Assembly (NCBI GenBank): GCA_030180135.1
Contig: CM058231.1
Location: 22,695,034 to 22,759,033 of the forward strand
Direction: 5' to 3'
From: Orychophragmus violaceus
Lineage: Eukaryota; Streptophyta; Magnoliopsida; Brassicales; Brassicaceae
DNA length: 64,000 nt
Part shown: piece by piece, positions 33,592-47,133 of the stretch
Numbering within the stretch: position 1 is the stretch's first letter
How the letters are laid out: each line of letters starts with the position of its first letter
Program-made: the position numbers and the translations under genes
Notes under the pieces: generated by a model
Databases searched by the model: none
What the model saw: only the letters and a program-made list of their open reading frames with translations
Told to the model about the DNA's origin: nothing

Positions 33592-35329
33592 ATGAACAAT
33601 CTTAAAAATCCCGATCTGAGCAACGACGACTCCGCTTGGACACAACTCACAGCTCCAGATTCTGACTTTTTTGACAGAGACAGTACTTCAAATATCCTCT
33701 CTGACTTCGGCTGGAACTTCCACACTTCCTCCTCCGATCATCATCACAATCTCCGATTCGATTCCGAATTGACACCAACCTCCGTCGTCACCACCACGGC
33801 AACGCCTGATCCCATTCCAACTTCTTCCTGTTCCTCATCCGTCGCCACCGCTGCTTCTGTTGCCGTTACAGAGGTTTCAACCACTAATAATCCTTCAGTT
33901 ACCTCCACTTCAAGCGATGATCCAACGGAGAACTCAACCGCCTCCGCCGCCAAAACACCGGAGACACCGTGAGTTTTTCCTTTTTCCCCCATAAGTGGTA
34001 AGACGAGAAACACGTGGTTCTTTCTTTTGCAGGGGTCCGATCGTAATTTACTCATCATCTTGGTGGTTGTGGGACTTGGGTCCAAAGCCATAAACGAATA
34101 AAAATCCATTTTTCGAATCGCAAGAAAATGGAGAGTCGATTCTTCCGTACAAATAATTTAGCAGAGTAGTGTCAACTTTATGTTCATGAATCGTCGGTGT
34201 CCGTTAATAGAGAGGGCAAGAAATAATGATGATGAACACAGCGCCGCTATTGCGGCTGTGTGATATTTAGCGTGCACTCTACATCTCCTTTTTTCCTCCA
34301 CCTCGTCCTTTCTTTTATTAAACTAATGTTAGGTCAAAAGTGTCTCATGTTTTTAATCATGTCATCTATATAGTATATGTATATCAAATGTTACTATTAT
34401 TAAACTTCTTGTCTCGTAAACCGTAATACGCTAATTGATATATATGTAGGGTTGGAGTACACGATCCATGGAGTGTGATTTTACATTGTTAAAATGGATA
34501 CTTTTAATGATGATGCTCATGATCACGAACTTAAATAACGTTTTTTTTTTCTGTAGATGTTCAAGTTAATGAAAGTACTATTAGAACTCTTTAATTTTCG
34601 TGGTGGTTTGATTGCGAGATCTTTTGGCTGTTCGATTGATTACTCTCTGATTTCTGATGCATGGTGATGTACGTAATAATTCGTTTAATGTTTTTTCTTG
34701 TAGAAAGAAGGAGAAGAAACAAGCTCAGAAGCGAATCAGGCAACCAAGATTCGCATTCATGACCAAGACTGATGTAGATAATCTTGAAGATGGATATAGA
34801 TGGCGCAAATATGGACAGAAAGCTGTAAAAAATAGCCCATTCCCAAGGTCTCCTAGCTATCATCACTTTCTCATTATCATAATTGAACTTTTCTAACCAA
34901 TGAATATGCAATTAGACTAGTAGATATTATACACATTTTATTGTTGTTGTATGTAGGAGCTACTATAGATGCACGAACACCAGATGCACGGTGAAAAAGA
35001 GAGTGGAACGATCATCTGTAGATCCATCGATAGTGATCACAACATACGAAGGACAGCATTGCCACCAAACCATTGGATTCCCTCGTGGGGGAATCCTCAC
35101 AGCTCACGACCCTCATAATTTCACATCCCGTTATAATCATCTCCCTCCTCCATTGCCAAATCCTTATTACCATCAAGAACTCCTGCATCAACTTCACAAA
35201 GACAATACTCATTCGCCACAATTACCCCAATCTACTAATGAAGACGGACGTGCTGCAGTGTCGTCTATTAATCCATCAGAAGAAGGCTTACTTGGTGATA
35301 TTGTACCTCAAACCATGCGCAATCCTTGA
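33592..35329 (+). CDS. WRKY57: WRKY transcription factor, group IIc (WRKY57)
   Basis: Three exons: 33592-33968, 34704-34847 and 34957-35329, with GT-AG introns and the reading frame kept at both joints. The Ser/Thr/Asp-rich N-terminal part (residues 1-125) is followed by a basic KKEKKQAQKRIRQPRFAF stretch. The single WRKY domain follows, with WRKYGQK and a CX4CX23HXH zinc finger (CTNTRC...HCH). The intron after PFPR is the conserved one inside WRKY domains. A His/Pro-rich tail ends in GLLGDIVPQTMRNP. It is a nuclear protein that binds W-boxes (TTGACC/T); WRKY57 in Arabidopsis acts in drought, jasmonate and senescence responses. The start at 33592 is preferred over an in-frame upstream codon because homology begins there. 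No damage seen. Confidence 0.95.
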
Positions 35330-35732
35330 GGTAAAGCTCCTATTTGTATGTGTATTTGTATTTGTTAGTTTTTCGTATATATATGACTAAGAGTGAATTC
35401 TATAAAAGATAAAATACACATCTCTTGGTTCTCAAGGGTTTAAAACTTTAAATGGACCACAAAGGCATCAAGAGTAACTTTTTACTAGTTCGAAATTCAA
35501 AAACCAAATCAAGAGATATCTTAAGTGGGAGAAAATTCCCATGCTCTGATAGAAACAAGTCTATCTGATGTAGAAAATCAATAAGGTGTTAGTCTAATTA
35601 TTGATGCAACCCATCATATGTTTCTCTCGTGGAACAATTTAGATCACTTGATAGATATGTCGGCCAGTGCTTTTCTAGCTATTTAATTTTTGCAGAACAC
35701 ATATAAAAATAAAAGTCGGTTGATGCATCACC
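35330..35732. other. WRKY57 3' flank
   Basis: The 3' UTR and the intergenic sequence that follows; no other feature is seen. Confidence 0.5.
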
Positions 35733-36240
35733 ATCTCCAATGTATTACTCTATTTTTACCTCTAAAATAGAAAAATTCTATAATAAATGTGGGTTTTGCT
35801 TCAATATATTCCTCTATATTTTCTTCTAAAAAGAATATTTTCTCTAATATTCTTTTTTATTTTACTAAAAATACTTTTTATTTATAAAAATTGCAATTTA
35901 GTCCATTTATTTTATTTTTACAATTATAAAATTATAATATTATTTAAATTATATATTAGTTATTAAAATATTATAATTTATAATTTATTAATTTTATATT
36001 GTTAGTTATTAAAATATTAATATTTAATTATTTTGGTCATAAATAAAAGTATTTGAAAGTTAATGGACTGATTTGTAAATTAAAAAGTTTACCTTTATTA
36101 TAGAGAAAAAAATAGAGTTTCTCTATATATAGAAGAAAAAAATAGAGATTTCTATTTTAGAGGTAGAAATATAGGTGAGTTGGAGTAGATTTGCCTCTAA
36201 AATAGAGTTTTAGAGACAAATATAAAAGTGGATTGGAGAT
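35733..36240. mobile_element. MITE with ATCTCCAAT ends
   Basis: Terminal ATCTCCAAT (35733-35741) is matched by inverted ATTGGAGAT (36232-36240). Longer inverted sub-terminal blocks (TACCTCTAAAATAGAAA and its complement) form most of both ends, around an AT-rich centre. No TSD was clear. No coding potential. Confidence 0.6.
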
Positions 36241-37659
36241 ATCCTAATAAGTGGATGCTTGCCTCTTTTTCCAGCTCTATCTATATCTATATATTGTATA
36301 GGATCAAAGCACTGGTGTATAGTGCCTTTTGTCTTACTATCCTCTTGCTATAAGGCATAGATAGGCTTACTTATGTAAGGTAGAGATGAGCCCGAAATGG
36401 GTCGGCAGGATTATAGAAATGTCAACAAATATTAATAACGAAGCTCAACTACTCCACTCAATGTAACTCTCATGCTGAATCTCCCTTTTTCCATTTATAT
36501 ATAATTAACCCTTAATTAAATTTGTGTCTATTCACATTAACACAATTGCAAGTATGCGTGTCCTGGTGCATCAACTTGCATTCTTTGTACATGAGATACA
36601 TGCATGAGGCATATATGTGGTGTAAGTTGTGAGGGTAATGTGTTAGGTCACAGGAATAAATGCTTTCTGTTTTAGCTAAAGACAGCCAAGTAAGAAAAAC
36701 GAATAAGAAGAGATATATGAGCGTCTTCGCTCCACGAGCAGAACCCTTTATTACGTACAAATATTAACTTGGAACATGTGTTATAAGAAGCTAGATAATT
36801 CATATGACCAAATAATACACCACTCTCACATAATATTAATATTAATAGGCCGGATGTGTGTTTGTATATTTTATGTTTTATTTCTTACAAAGCTAATAGT
36901 TACATGATTGATATAATCTCCCATTTACCATCTGCAAAAATGATCATAACCTTGGTAACAATAGCGTTAATTAGTAATATCTTACCACTGTGGTCAAGAG
37001 TTTACTGTTTTATTGATCATCAATCATAAAAACGATTATTAGATTTTTTTCCCAGTTTTTTAATGTTTTTCTAACTATTTATTTTTATTTTTTTTTGCAT
37101 TATTTTCTAATTGTTTATTGATTTCGTTTTTGTTCACCATTCCTATCCCATAGCTAAAAAGGTGCTAACTCATTATGGAAAATATCGAAGACTGGAAAAC
37201 AATATGGCCGCAATGGGTTGTAAGCAGACATCTCTATTTGTTGACCAATTAGTGGCGTTTCACCAACGGTAGGATTGCAATTTCTTAAGGTATATATATA
37301 TGCATATAGTATAATTTTGATGTAAATCAACTTTAATATATCTACTGACTTATGTGTAGATGCATGTATTTGCACTTAAGGAAAACAGAAAAACGTGGAG
37401 GAAATCCGAAATTTTCTTTCTCTGAGTGTTATAGTGACTTTAGATTTTTAACTTTATAACTTTAGCTAGGGTGATATTTTAGTTTGCCTTTATCAACTTT
37501 ACAGATTGCAAGTGTAGCTATCTATATCTATGATAAGGAAAAAAGATTGCAACTCTATATATCTTGAATATCCACACTTCAGTTTGGAGAGTTGAATAAG
37601 ATATTCAAATTTTTAACATCTTATTGCTTAGGTGAAAATCTCTCTTAGTTGCTTTGCTA
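36241..37659. other. AT-rich intergenic DNA
   Basis: No gene or element ends were recognised in about 1.4 kb. Confidence 0.45.
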
Positions 37660-37667
37660 TGTGACGA

Positions 37668-38901
37668 TAGGGATGTTAAAGTAGGGTAATTACCCGTAGG
37701 GTACCCTAAACCCTTAGTAAAATTCAAACCCAAAACCCTACCCTTTTAGTGAAAAAAGAAGAGGGTTTAAAATGGGCGGGTACCCTTTTTGTAAGGTTCA
37801 AAAAGGGTTTATCCTATAGGGTTTAGGGTACCCATGGGTTTTTGTCAATTACACCAATACTCGTAAAATCATTTTATAATAAAACCATTTACAATTTTTT
37901 AATAATTTAAAACTACAAAATAATATTTGATTATTTTAATTTTGAAATAATATTAGATGAATTTAAGATTATATTTTTACGCAAAAACATAAAATTCCGT
38001 TTTCTCCCCAAAAACGTAAAATTCTGTTTTTCCAGCAAAAAAACGCAAAATTCCGTTTTTCCCGCCAAAAACGCAAAATTCTGTTTTACCGTCAAAAACG
38101 CAAAATTAAGTTTTTTCCGACAAAAACATAAAATTTTGTTTTCCCGCCAAAAACGTAAAATTCCGTTTTCCCGTCAAAAACGTAAGATTCCATTTTCCCG
38201 CCAAAAAACGTAAAATTCCGTTTTCCCGCCAAAAACGTTAGATTCCGTTTTCCCGCCAAAAACGCAAAATTCCGTTTTCCCGCCAAAAATATAAAATTAA
38301 GTTTTTTCCCGCCAAAAACGCAAAATTCTGTTTTCCCGCCAAAAACGCAAAATTCCGTTTTCCCGCCAAAAACGTAAATTTCCGTTTTCCTGCCAAAAAC
38401 GTAAATTTCCGTTTTCCCGCCAAAAACGTAAAATTCTGTTTTCCGCCAAAAACATAAAATTCTGTTTTTCCGCAAAAAACATAAAATTCCGTTTTCCGCC
38501 AAAAACATAAAATTCTGTTTTCCCGCCAAAAACGTAAGATTCCGTTTTCCCGCAAAAAATATAAGATTCTGTTTTGCCGCCAAAAACGTAATATAAAATT
38601 ATGTTTTTCCGCCAAAAACGTAATATTTCGTTTTTCCGTCAAAACATAAAATTTCGTTTTGCATAATTTATTCTTATATTTAACTGGAAATTGGTTTAGA
38701 AAAATAATAGTTATAAATTATTAATATTGTATGAATAAAAGTTAGGGTACCCGTGGATAACCCTAAAGCTATAGGATTTTGTTTGGGTTACCCTAAAGGG
38801 TATAGGGTATATATAGGGTTTTCAAAATAGGGTTTTTTATGGGTAGGGTACACATGAAACTAGGGTAGGGTAGAGTATTTTTACCCAGCACAACATCCCT
38901 A
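37668..38901. mobile_element. Non-autonomous hAT element carrying a minisatellite
   Basis: The ends read TAGGGATGTT...AACATCCCTA and are flanked by an exact 8-bp TSD, tgtgacga (37660-37667 and 38902-38909), as expected for hAT transposition. Sub-terminal regions are rich in GGGTA/TACCC. No transposase is present. The centre (37980-38660) is an array of short repeats. Confidence 0.88.
37980..38660. repeat. 27-bp minisatellite inside the hAT element
   Basis: About 24 imperfect copies of a 26-30-bp unit, CGTTTTCCCGCCAAAAACG plus TAAAATTC. Most units are 27 bp, so long open frames appear on the minus strand as nine-residue repeats (such as FLAGKRNLT); these are a side effect of period, not a gene. 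Confidence 0.9.
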
Positions 38902-39273
38902 TGTGACGAAAACATGGATGGTTCGAACAATATTGAGTTATACATATCTCGAATACAGTGATAATATAATGCAACTTTTTGTACGTTTGTAAAAGTTGAA
39001 ATTTAGTGGCAACATGCAGAGCCATTAATGCCGGATTCAGACCGATCATGCCGTTAAAACATGGGTTTTAGACTTTTAGTCAACAAATTTTACATAGCAA
39101 AACATAGTAAACTTTTAAGTCTTAAATTGTAAAAGGTAATAATTAAAATTTACACTAAAATATTTATAATATTTTAAATCTGAGAAAACTTTACCTCTCT
39201 TATTAGATTTATTAAAAAAACATACAACAAATCTTTCACACATTTTCTTTTAGATATTACCGTTAGTAATAAA

Positions 39274-42200
39274 CTAGGTAGGTACCCGCGCTACGCTGCG
39301 GATTTTGCGATAATATTGTACATATATCTATGTTTGGTAAAAAAATCTTGTTAACGAGCTTGTGTTTCAAAATTTTTGTAGATGAGTGTGTGACTGTTCG
39401 TTTGTAACACTTTTCAAGCACTTGATATCCTAAAAACACTGATAAGTGGAATATTGGTACGTTATATGATGTAGCCACTTTTCAAGAATATGTTCCTTTT
39501 TATTGCTAACTGAACAGAGTTCCCGCTCTTATATTTATCCCCATTAATCTCTCTTGTTTAAGTAATAAGTTGTTTAGTTCATCCAAAACCGTATTATGTA
39601 GTCCAAGCTTTGAATGTGTTTATTGATTTCACACCTCCTGCACCTAACCGGACAAGATATTAGAATTTTACTTAGGAGAAAACAAAAGGAACCAGATTCT
39701 AAGGCGCTCTGGTAAGTGACGATGTCTGGAGAACATCAGTTGGCTACAATTCTCTCGTCTCATATGCATTTTCACTCAGCTGATGCATGTGGTGTTGATG
39801 TTTATCCATGTGCGTTTGGTGCATATGCTTTACATCACGTGAAATTTGCCATCCTGGTGGACATACCGCCATATTGGCAGCTGCAGTGGCACTTGGAACC
39901 ATGGAGTTCTAACGGAACTGTAGAGAGTTAAGAGAACGTCTCTTTACATTATCGCATTGACATTGTTGCTTTCAGTGATGGACGTGTCTAGCTGGAGGTA
40001 AGGAAGTCCGTTTCAGCTATTGTTGCTTTATTCTCTGATACCGCCATATTTCTCTCCCGTATCATCAGCAATCAAAGATTTGAAAGCTGGGAAAGATGTC
40101 ACTCACCGTAACTCTGGAATCAAAAATAGTACTTGAGGGTTTTCAACAAACCACAGAACATCATATAACGTACCAATATTGCAGACATTGGAGATTTCTT
40201 AAGTGATATAATTGGGCAGTTTAGTATATAAGTGGATGCATCTGTGTTTCTCCTTGGTCTAAAAATGAATATATTTTACAATACTGATAATTTGAAGTGA
40301 TATGTTGACACAATAACTTTGTTTCATTTGGTAAGATGTTGTCTGGATATTTGAGAACGAAATGTATATTGGTCTTCATGTGCGGTTATTAAGGACATTG
40401 GTGCTTGTTTAAATTTTTTCTTAGCTGAATATTGGTAATTGTTATATTTCGAAAATGATCTAAGTTTAGACCACTTGATATAAACAAGTTTCTTAGACTT
40501 AGATTTGTATGAAAAAACAGATAATAGTTATATGAATAAGTGAACCTTGATATTATAGTTCTTATTCGACGATAATTTGCTTGGGATACATGATTTATTT
40601 ATCAAAGTTATTGTAATGTATCCTTAGGCATGTGGAAATCATAATAAAAAATGTGGATGAGGCATTATTTTTAGTAAAATACTGTAATAGCTCCAACATG
40701 GAGACCTAGCTATGCTCGATCGTCTCTTCTTGGCATCTGGTTGTTCATTCACATTGGGTTCTTCATCCACGTTGAATGGTCCATCATCTCCTACTACCTC
40801 AGGTCCTTTAGCTTTTCATGTGGACTTGAAAGTGGGTCCAGTTTCGCCATCTTCTGTTTTAATGTTCATAAGAGCCTGCTAAGTCATCAAAAAATTAGAA
40901 CTGATTCGAACTATATCAATACCTTTATATATTTTGAATGCATAGTTGATTACCTTTTGCTGTATTTCTCTTGTGTCAGTTTCATTGGTCGTTTTCTCTT
41001 TGATGATTCGGATACACAAAAACCATACAAATAAGTTCGAGATTCTGATTAGCAGATATAACGTGAGCGTGTGTAAGGAAAAAAATTGGAGAGAGAGACC
41101 ATTGGGTGACACTTTTGGTGAGTTGGACTGACTTCCCAGCTGAGATTGATTTTGGATCATCACTGTCTATGGTGAGAGTATACTGATCAGAGAATCTGAG
41201 AAGCTTTGAAGATACAACAAAGCCAGTGCTGTTGAATGATCCCTGCGTATTAACCAACAGATTTTTAGATATTGAATAATACTGACAAATGATTAGATAA
41301 ACAAAACATTTTTGAACCATAGCAAAAACAATGGTAGCGTTGCATGTATATAGTATCCAGAGAACAATAGAATTGTCATGTGTCTTGACTCTTGACAAAT
41401 ATAATAACTGTATCCAGTTGAAATGGTTTGAGTAAAACAATACGCGAGAAGCTATTTTTGTTGCATGTTCTGGTTATATCAAATGCTCTGTCCTAAGATA
41501 TGCATACACTACTCAACATTAGGCAACTAAATAATAGAACTACGAAAGATATGCATACACTACTCAACATTATGCAACTAAATAACAGAACTACGATGTT
41601 TGTAGCATAGACAATACAAAAAATACTTAATTCATGAAAACACAAATAGTCAAAGATGTCTCCTCAATGAAAAATCTACAATCAACAGTCAGACACACAA
41701 ACCTCAACAAGAAAAGTATAAGTGCAATTGATAACCTCAGAAAGAATTGATTCTCGATATATGACTACAAATCCATTCCCAGCTCTGGCCTGACATCAGT
41801 TGGTATTCTCCAGCTCGTCAAATTCACAGGATAGCATAAAACATTGAAAGTAAAATGAGTGATCAGATTCGCGAAAGACGAAAGATTAATACGACGGAAT
41901 GTATAGCTACATCACTTTTGTTAGCTAGCCGAAGCTACATGTTAAGACTCGACGGCGCATGGTCTAAATCCGGATACGATTAGTAGACACCTACATGAAC
42001 CCTAAAGGCCTAAACCCGATTTACCATCCGCTTACCAAAACTTGGGAACAAAATCTCCATGACGTGGATCTCAACCCGAAGTTAGCGAGAACGATCAGCA
42101 CTGGAAACCCTGGGTAGAATCAATCGGGCAAGACAAACGAACGGATCTGTATAAGCTCAGTTGATCTTTTCAGAGATATCGAAAACATGAATATCAAATC

Positions 42201-42504
42201 GACAAGCAAGTAATACCTTCTCGCGAACGACATAGGAGATTTTACGGCGAGGGCTCTATCGGCTTAAGAGAGTGCGATTTGATCAGGTCAAAGGGGAAAA
42301 CGATTTTTTGAAGAGACGATAAGTTCATTTATTTGATAAAATTGAATCAGAAAAAAATCATGAAGAGGTGGATAAAACGTGGACTCATGAAATGTTTTGA
42401 TTGGGTGTTCAAATTTTTTCATTTATTGATGTGTCAACACCAGAAAGCTTAAGGGGGCTGAGGTGGCAACACCTTGTGAGGCACTAGCTCCATTATTGTG
42501 TTGA
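39274..42504 (-). mobile_element. Helitron-like element with unidentified gene pieces
   Basis: Read on the minus strand, the right end matches the style of Brassicaceae Helitron 5' ends (CACCTCAG...TTTCTGGTGTTGACACATCAAT). The left end shows a GC-rich hairpin, CCGCAGCGTAGCGCGG, 12 nt before CTAG (39277-39274) with T after it, the standard 3' end. The 5' edge is approximate. No Rep/helicase is present, so it is non-autonomous. Minus-strand coding-like pieces occur (for example an open segment at 41250-41060, and a KKRRSS-ending acidic segment at about 40820-40720), but I do not recognise them. Confidence 0.65.
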
Positions 42505-43354
42505 TTATACTACTATTAGTTATAACTTCTACTATCATAATTCATCTGCATCTTGTGGGGGCACAAAATCTTTAATATTAAATTATAATTTTTCATCTAA
42601 TCTATATACTGCATTAAAAACAATTTATTTTATAATTTTCAAATTTAATATTAATAATAATTATAAATTCATAGTATAAATTGTTTCATTTATAGCATAT
42701 ATATTTAATAATATCTTAAAATAAAATAACAAATATATTATAAAAATTATCTGATATTTTTTTAAAATTTATTAGTTAGATTATGTATATCTATTAATAT
42801 AATACAAACAATTATTTAAATCAATATGATAAATAGCTATATATATATTAATTTTTAAACAATTTATTTTATATTTTCAAATTTAATTCAAATAATAATT
42901 ATAAATTTTATAATATAGAATTGTTTTATCTATATCAAACATATTTAGTAATATTTTAAAATTAAATAGAAAATATATTATAAAAATTATTTGATATTTT
43001 AAACTTTTTATTACTTAAAGTATGTATATCTAATAAAATAATTAAATAATTATTTAAATTAATATAATAAATAAAAATATATTTAAATAAAGTAAACATA
43101 GTAAAAAATTAATTTTATTAAGAACAAAAAACAATTAACCATTTTAAGAGTCAATGAGAATTCCAAAATATTTTCTAACTAATATAAAAATATAGTTTTT
43201 AACGATATTATGGATTTTTTTTTGGTTTTAATTTTTTCTCTAAAAATAAATAAGCATAAGTTGTTTTACGTCTTTGTCTTCCAAAATATGAGAGATATGT
43301 TACTGAGCTAAACGACCTTTTAATCATCAGAAGACAACATTGATCCAAAAAATC
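42505..43354. other. Very AT-rich intergenic DNA
   Basis: Contains two diverged copies of an AT-rich segment (about 42600-42760 and 42850-43020 are similar). No gene seen. Confidence 0.45.
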
Positions 43355-44180
43355 ATAGGGATGGGCATAATTACTCGTTACTCGGTTTTTACTCGTTATT
43401 TGACTTGTACTTGGCTTGAAAAAGCAAGTACTTGTTATGACCAAGCCGGGTAATAAGTAACCAAATTTTATTACTTGCAAGTACAAGTCAAGTATCAAGT
43501 ATTAAAAAAATATCATTACTTGGTTTGTTTTACTCGTTATTCGTTTTATATCTTCAAAAGGGTTGGACACAAATATTTGATACTCGGTCTGTGCTCGTTA
43601 TTTGTCTCGTACTTGCCCGTAAAATCAAGTACTTGTTTGGATTAAGGCAAGTAATAAATATTTAAAATTGAAAACTTACAAATACAACCAAACTTTAAAT
43701 ATTTTTTAACTACTTAAGTTGGTTGGACTCACCATTTAAATTTTCAACAATTATTGATATTTTTATTGTTTGATAATAATATTATTTATTTAAAACACTA
43801 AAAGGTGTTTCTTTAGTATCCATGTGATATTTGATATAAGTTTTTTTAGTTTTATTCTACATCGATTATAATATTATGAATACTTGGAATATTTTTTCAT
43901 AAATAAGGTTATTATAAACTCGTTTAAGAAACATTCATATGTGTTTCTATAATTTAAAATCTTTAATCTATTTAATATTTAAAATTTTGAACCTAAATAA
44001 ACAAGTAGTAAATATTAACAAGTAATTTGTAAGTATCAAAATTTTGAGCAAGTACTTGATTGACCAAGTACTTGACAGAATCAAGTACAAGTACAAGTTC
44101 AAAAATTTAATACTTGCACAAGGCAAATCGAGTAGTAAGTAAGACAAAAATGTGAAGTACCTGGCTTGTGCCCATCATAG
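43355..44180. mobile_element. Probable hAT-type non-autonomous element
   Basis: Left end TAGGGATGGGCATAA and right end TTGTGCCCATCATA are inverted over GGGCA. Internal sequence repeats CAAGTACTTG-type palindromic words on both sides. I could not confirm a TSD, so the exact ends are uncertain. No coding capacity. Confidence 0.55.
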
Positions 44181-45013
44181 TTTAATCTCTTTATTTTTCT
44201 TTTTAGAGCCGATTTTTTAAGCTACCAAACTATTCAAAGTCATGCTTCCTAGAATCCGGATGAAACTAATGTATAAACTGAAATAACATATCAACCTGAT
44301 GTTTCCTGTTCATTTCCGACACTTCTCCTAATAAACCTCTAATTCCTAACTCTTTACAAACATAAACTCTTTATTTTTAATTAAAACAAAAACATTATTT
44401 TTCTTCCACTAAAAATAGTATTGTTTTCTATTAACTTTGATTCATCACCATGGAAACTGAATTCAAGCTAAAAAAAAAGAGACAAAAAGATGGAATACTA
44501 ATCTATTATTCATCATAATTAATCATGTTCAATATGATTAAGTTAAAGAAAACTTAATCATTTTAAATCAAACTATTTAATTAACATAAACTGGATATAT
44601 CACTATAAGAAATCTCGGCTATAGCCATGGATTTTTTCGTGGCTATGACCAATTATCTGTGGCTAATTGACTCTTAGCTGCGAATAGCCACGAACAGTTT
44701 TCGTGGCTACGGACTCATTGCTAATGTGTAATCCTGGCTTTTCGTGGCAAAGTTTCTACGGAATAGCGACGAACTCATTCGTGGCTATTAGCCACGAATA
44801 ACTACAAACCATAATCGTGGAAATATAGCCATGGATGGACACGACTTTCTTCGTTGCTAATTTAAAAAAAAAAAAAATAATAATTTATATAATAATTATA
44901 AAAATAAAATACATATATATATATTAAATAAAAATCAATTCACAAAAATACATAAAAAGAAAAAGAAGATCGAACCACGGCCGATGCTTCTCCACCGCCC
45001 GATGCACCTCCAC

Positions 45014-45267
45014 CAGTGGCGGACCCAGGTTAGATTTTTTAGGGGTTCATAAACTGGGTTTTGGCCCAATATAAAAAAATATAATGAAAGAAAATGAAGC
45101 AAAATGACACCTCATTAAGGAGTCGAACATGAGGAAAGGGGTGTCAATGATAAGGGGAATATGCCAATTGGGCTATAAGATTCTTTGTTAAATAAAGCAA
45201 AACACTAAATATATAAACTTAACCGGGTTCATGTGACATCCTATTCTTCAACGTAGGTCCGCCTCTA
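45014..45267. mobile_element. hAT MITE nested in CACTA 1
   Basis: 254 bp with ends CAGTGGCGGACC and GGTCCGCCTCTA (inverted, two mismatches) and an exact 8-bp TSD acctccac (45006-45013 and 45268-45275). Confidence 0.9.
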
Positions 45268-45660
45268 ACCTCCACCCCTGCTCCTCCACCGCCGATGCTG
45301 CTCTAGACCACCGTCACTTCGTGTTCTTCGTCTTCGTTACCACCGCAGCCATCGTCCACAGCTGTAACATTTGCTAGATCTGAGACGGAGGTGCGTCGAT
45401 CTGGTTTGTCGAGAGAGCTCCGGTCTGGTTCGTCGAGAGAGCTTCGTCTTCCCAGGAAACAGAGCTTCATCGAGAGAGCTCCGGTCTGGTTCGTCTGCGA
45501 CAGCGAGCTTCATCTTCGGCCGGCGAACAGGAGCGGAGGAGGGAGATCGCTCACTTCATCTTCATCCATCTGATTTGTCTCTTGATTTGAAACGAAACTT
45601 GGGTCAATGGGCTCTATATCACGATCTGGTGTAAAAAAAATGAAGAAGAAGATGATAACT
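45268..45660. other. GC-rich insert in CACTA 1
   Basis: Base composition differs sharply from the AT-rich element around it. It contains a CGAGAGAGCTCCGGTCTGG word repeated about three times. Short open frames on plus have no recognisable domain. It may be a captured host fragment, but the source is not identified. Confidence 0.4.
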
Positions 45661-47133
45661 GTTCGGCAGATGTGGAAGGAAGGTGATGAAGAGAGAGGTT
45701 TAAGAGTGTTAAATTATGGCCATTAGATCTAAGCCTAATCAATGGTTCATATAAAAAGAAACCACAATCCTTGCTTTTCTTAAACAATCAATAAAAATTA
45801 AGTATTTATAAAATTATTTTACAAAATCATTTCTTGGGTCAATAAAAATTAATTTTATGTTTTAATGTTCTATTTAAGTATTAGAGTTTATAATGTATAA
45901 CTTTTAAAAATAAATTATCAAACTAATTAATATATAAGAAAGAGGAATTGAGTTTATAATTATAAAGTTTACAATTAAGGTTAGAGTTTGGGGTTTAGGA
46001 TTGGTGGTTTATGCTTAGAGCATGAACAACGTCGTTTTCTAGAGGGGTTTCTTAGCCAAAAAAATATTAAAAAATTGTGGGTCTCACGTGCGACCCACGT
46101 GTGACCCACATAAATAGTTAACAAACCGAACGCATTAATTCTTAGCTAAGAGACCGTTTGTTCACTGTAGCGCCTACGTGGCTACAGGATTGGCCAATTT
46201 TTTTATTTTTTTCGTCTGTAATTAGAGGTTTTAATTAGATTCTTCTTTATAATTTAAGGTTTGTTTAGATTTTGTTTATAATAATGATTCCTTTAAATAT
46301 AATTTGGGTTTGAAGAGTAAGAGTTTAATTTTATAGTTTATAATTAAGGATTAAAACTTTAGAGTTTGATTATGGTTTAGGGTTTTAAGGTTTATAAGTG
46401 TTGAATATTAGTTTTGAACATGTTATAGTATTTAAAATGTTATTAATAAAATTTTGGTTATACTTTAGAGTTTTAGGGTTTAGGGTTTAGAGTTTTAGGG
46501 TTTGTTTAGGGTTTTATGTATTAGTTTTGTTTCTACTAATTAATAATCTTAATTTTGGATATATTATAGTAATTGAAATGTTATATTTTTGTTTAGGGGG
46601 TTTGGGTTTATTTAGAGTTAATAGTTTAGGTTTTATATATATATACATGTTATTGGTATTGGATTTGAAAATAATAGTTTTATGTATATAATTAATGATT
46701 TGTATTTTGATTTTATACTTGATGATTAATAGTTTAAGATTTAGAGTTTGAGGTTTTAGGGTATATTTAGGGGTTTAGGGTTTTAAATAGCCACATACAA
46801 AATCGTGGCTATCCGTGGCTAAACTCTTACACGATAATTTCGTGGATATTCATGGCTAAATTAGCCACAAATAGCTACGCTTTAAGATTGTGGCTAGTTA
46901 GCCACGAAACCTTTCATGGCTAGTCGTGGCTATGTTCTTCCACGACTATTTCGTGGCTAATTTTCTACGAATAGCCACAAAACACTTTTCGTGGTTATTT
47001 AGCCACGGATAGCTACAAACCAGCCACGAATCGTTTTCGTGACTGGTTCATAGCTATTTGTGGCTGGAAAAATCATAGCCATGAACCGGTCGTGGCTGGT
47101 TCGTGGCTAAAAACAGTTTTTCTTGTAGTGTAT

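Larger units (their letters stand above)
44601..47130. mobile_element. Non-autonomous CACTA element 1
   Basis: The ends are CACTATAAGAAATC and the inverse of CACTACAAGAAAAAC, with 3-bp TSD tat (44598-44600 and 47131-47133). Both sub-terminal regions (44620-44840 and 46785-47110) are packed with direct and inverted CGTGGCTA/TAGCCACG words, the usual layout of transposase-binding repeats in CACTA elements. No transposase was found. Inside are a hAT MITE (45014-45267), a GC-rich possibly captured stretch (45268-45660) and telomere-like TTTAGGG words (about 46440-46520). Confidence 0.92.

Noticed and set aside
37980..38660. Long minus-strand frames made of nine-residue repeats
   Set aside because: A 27-bp minisatellite gives open frames by period alone, in more than one frame.
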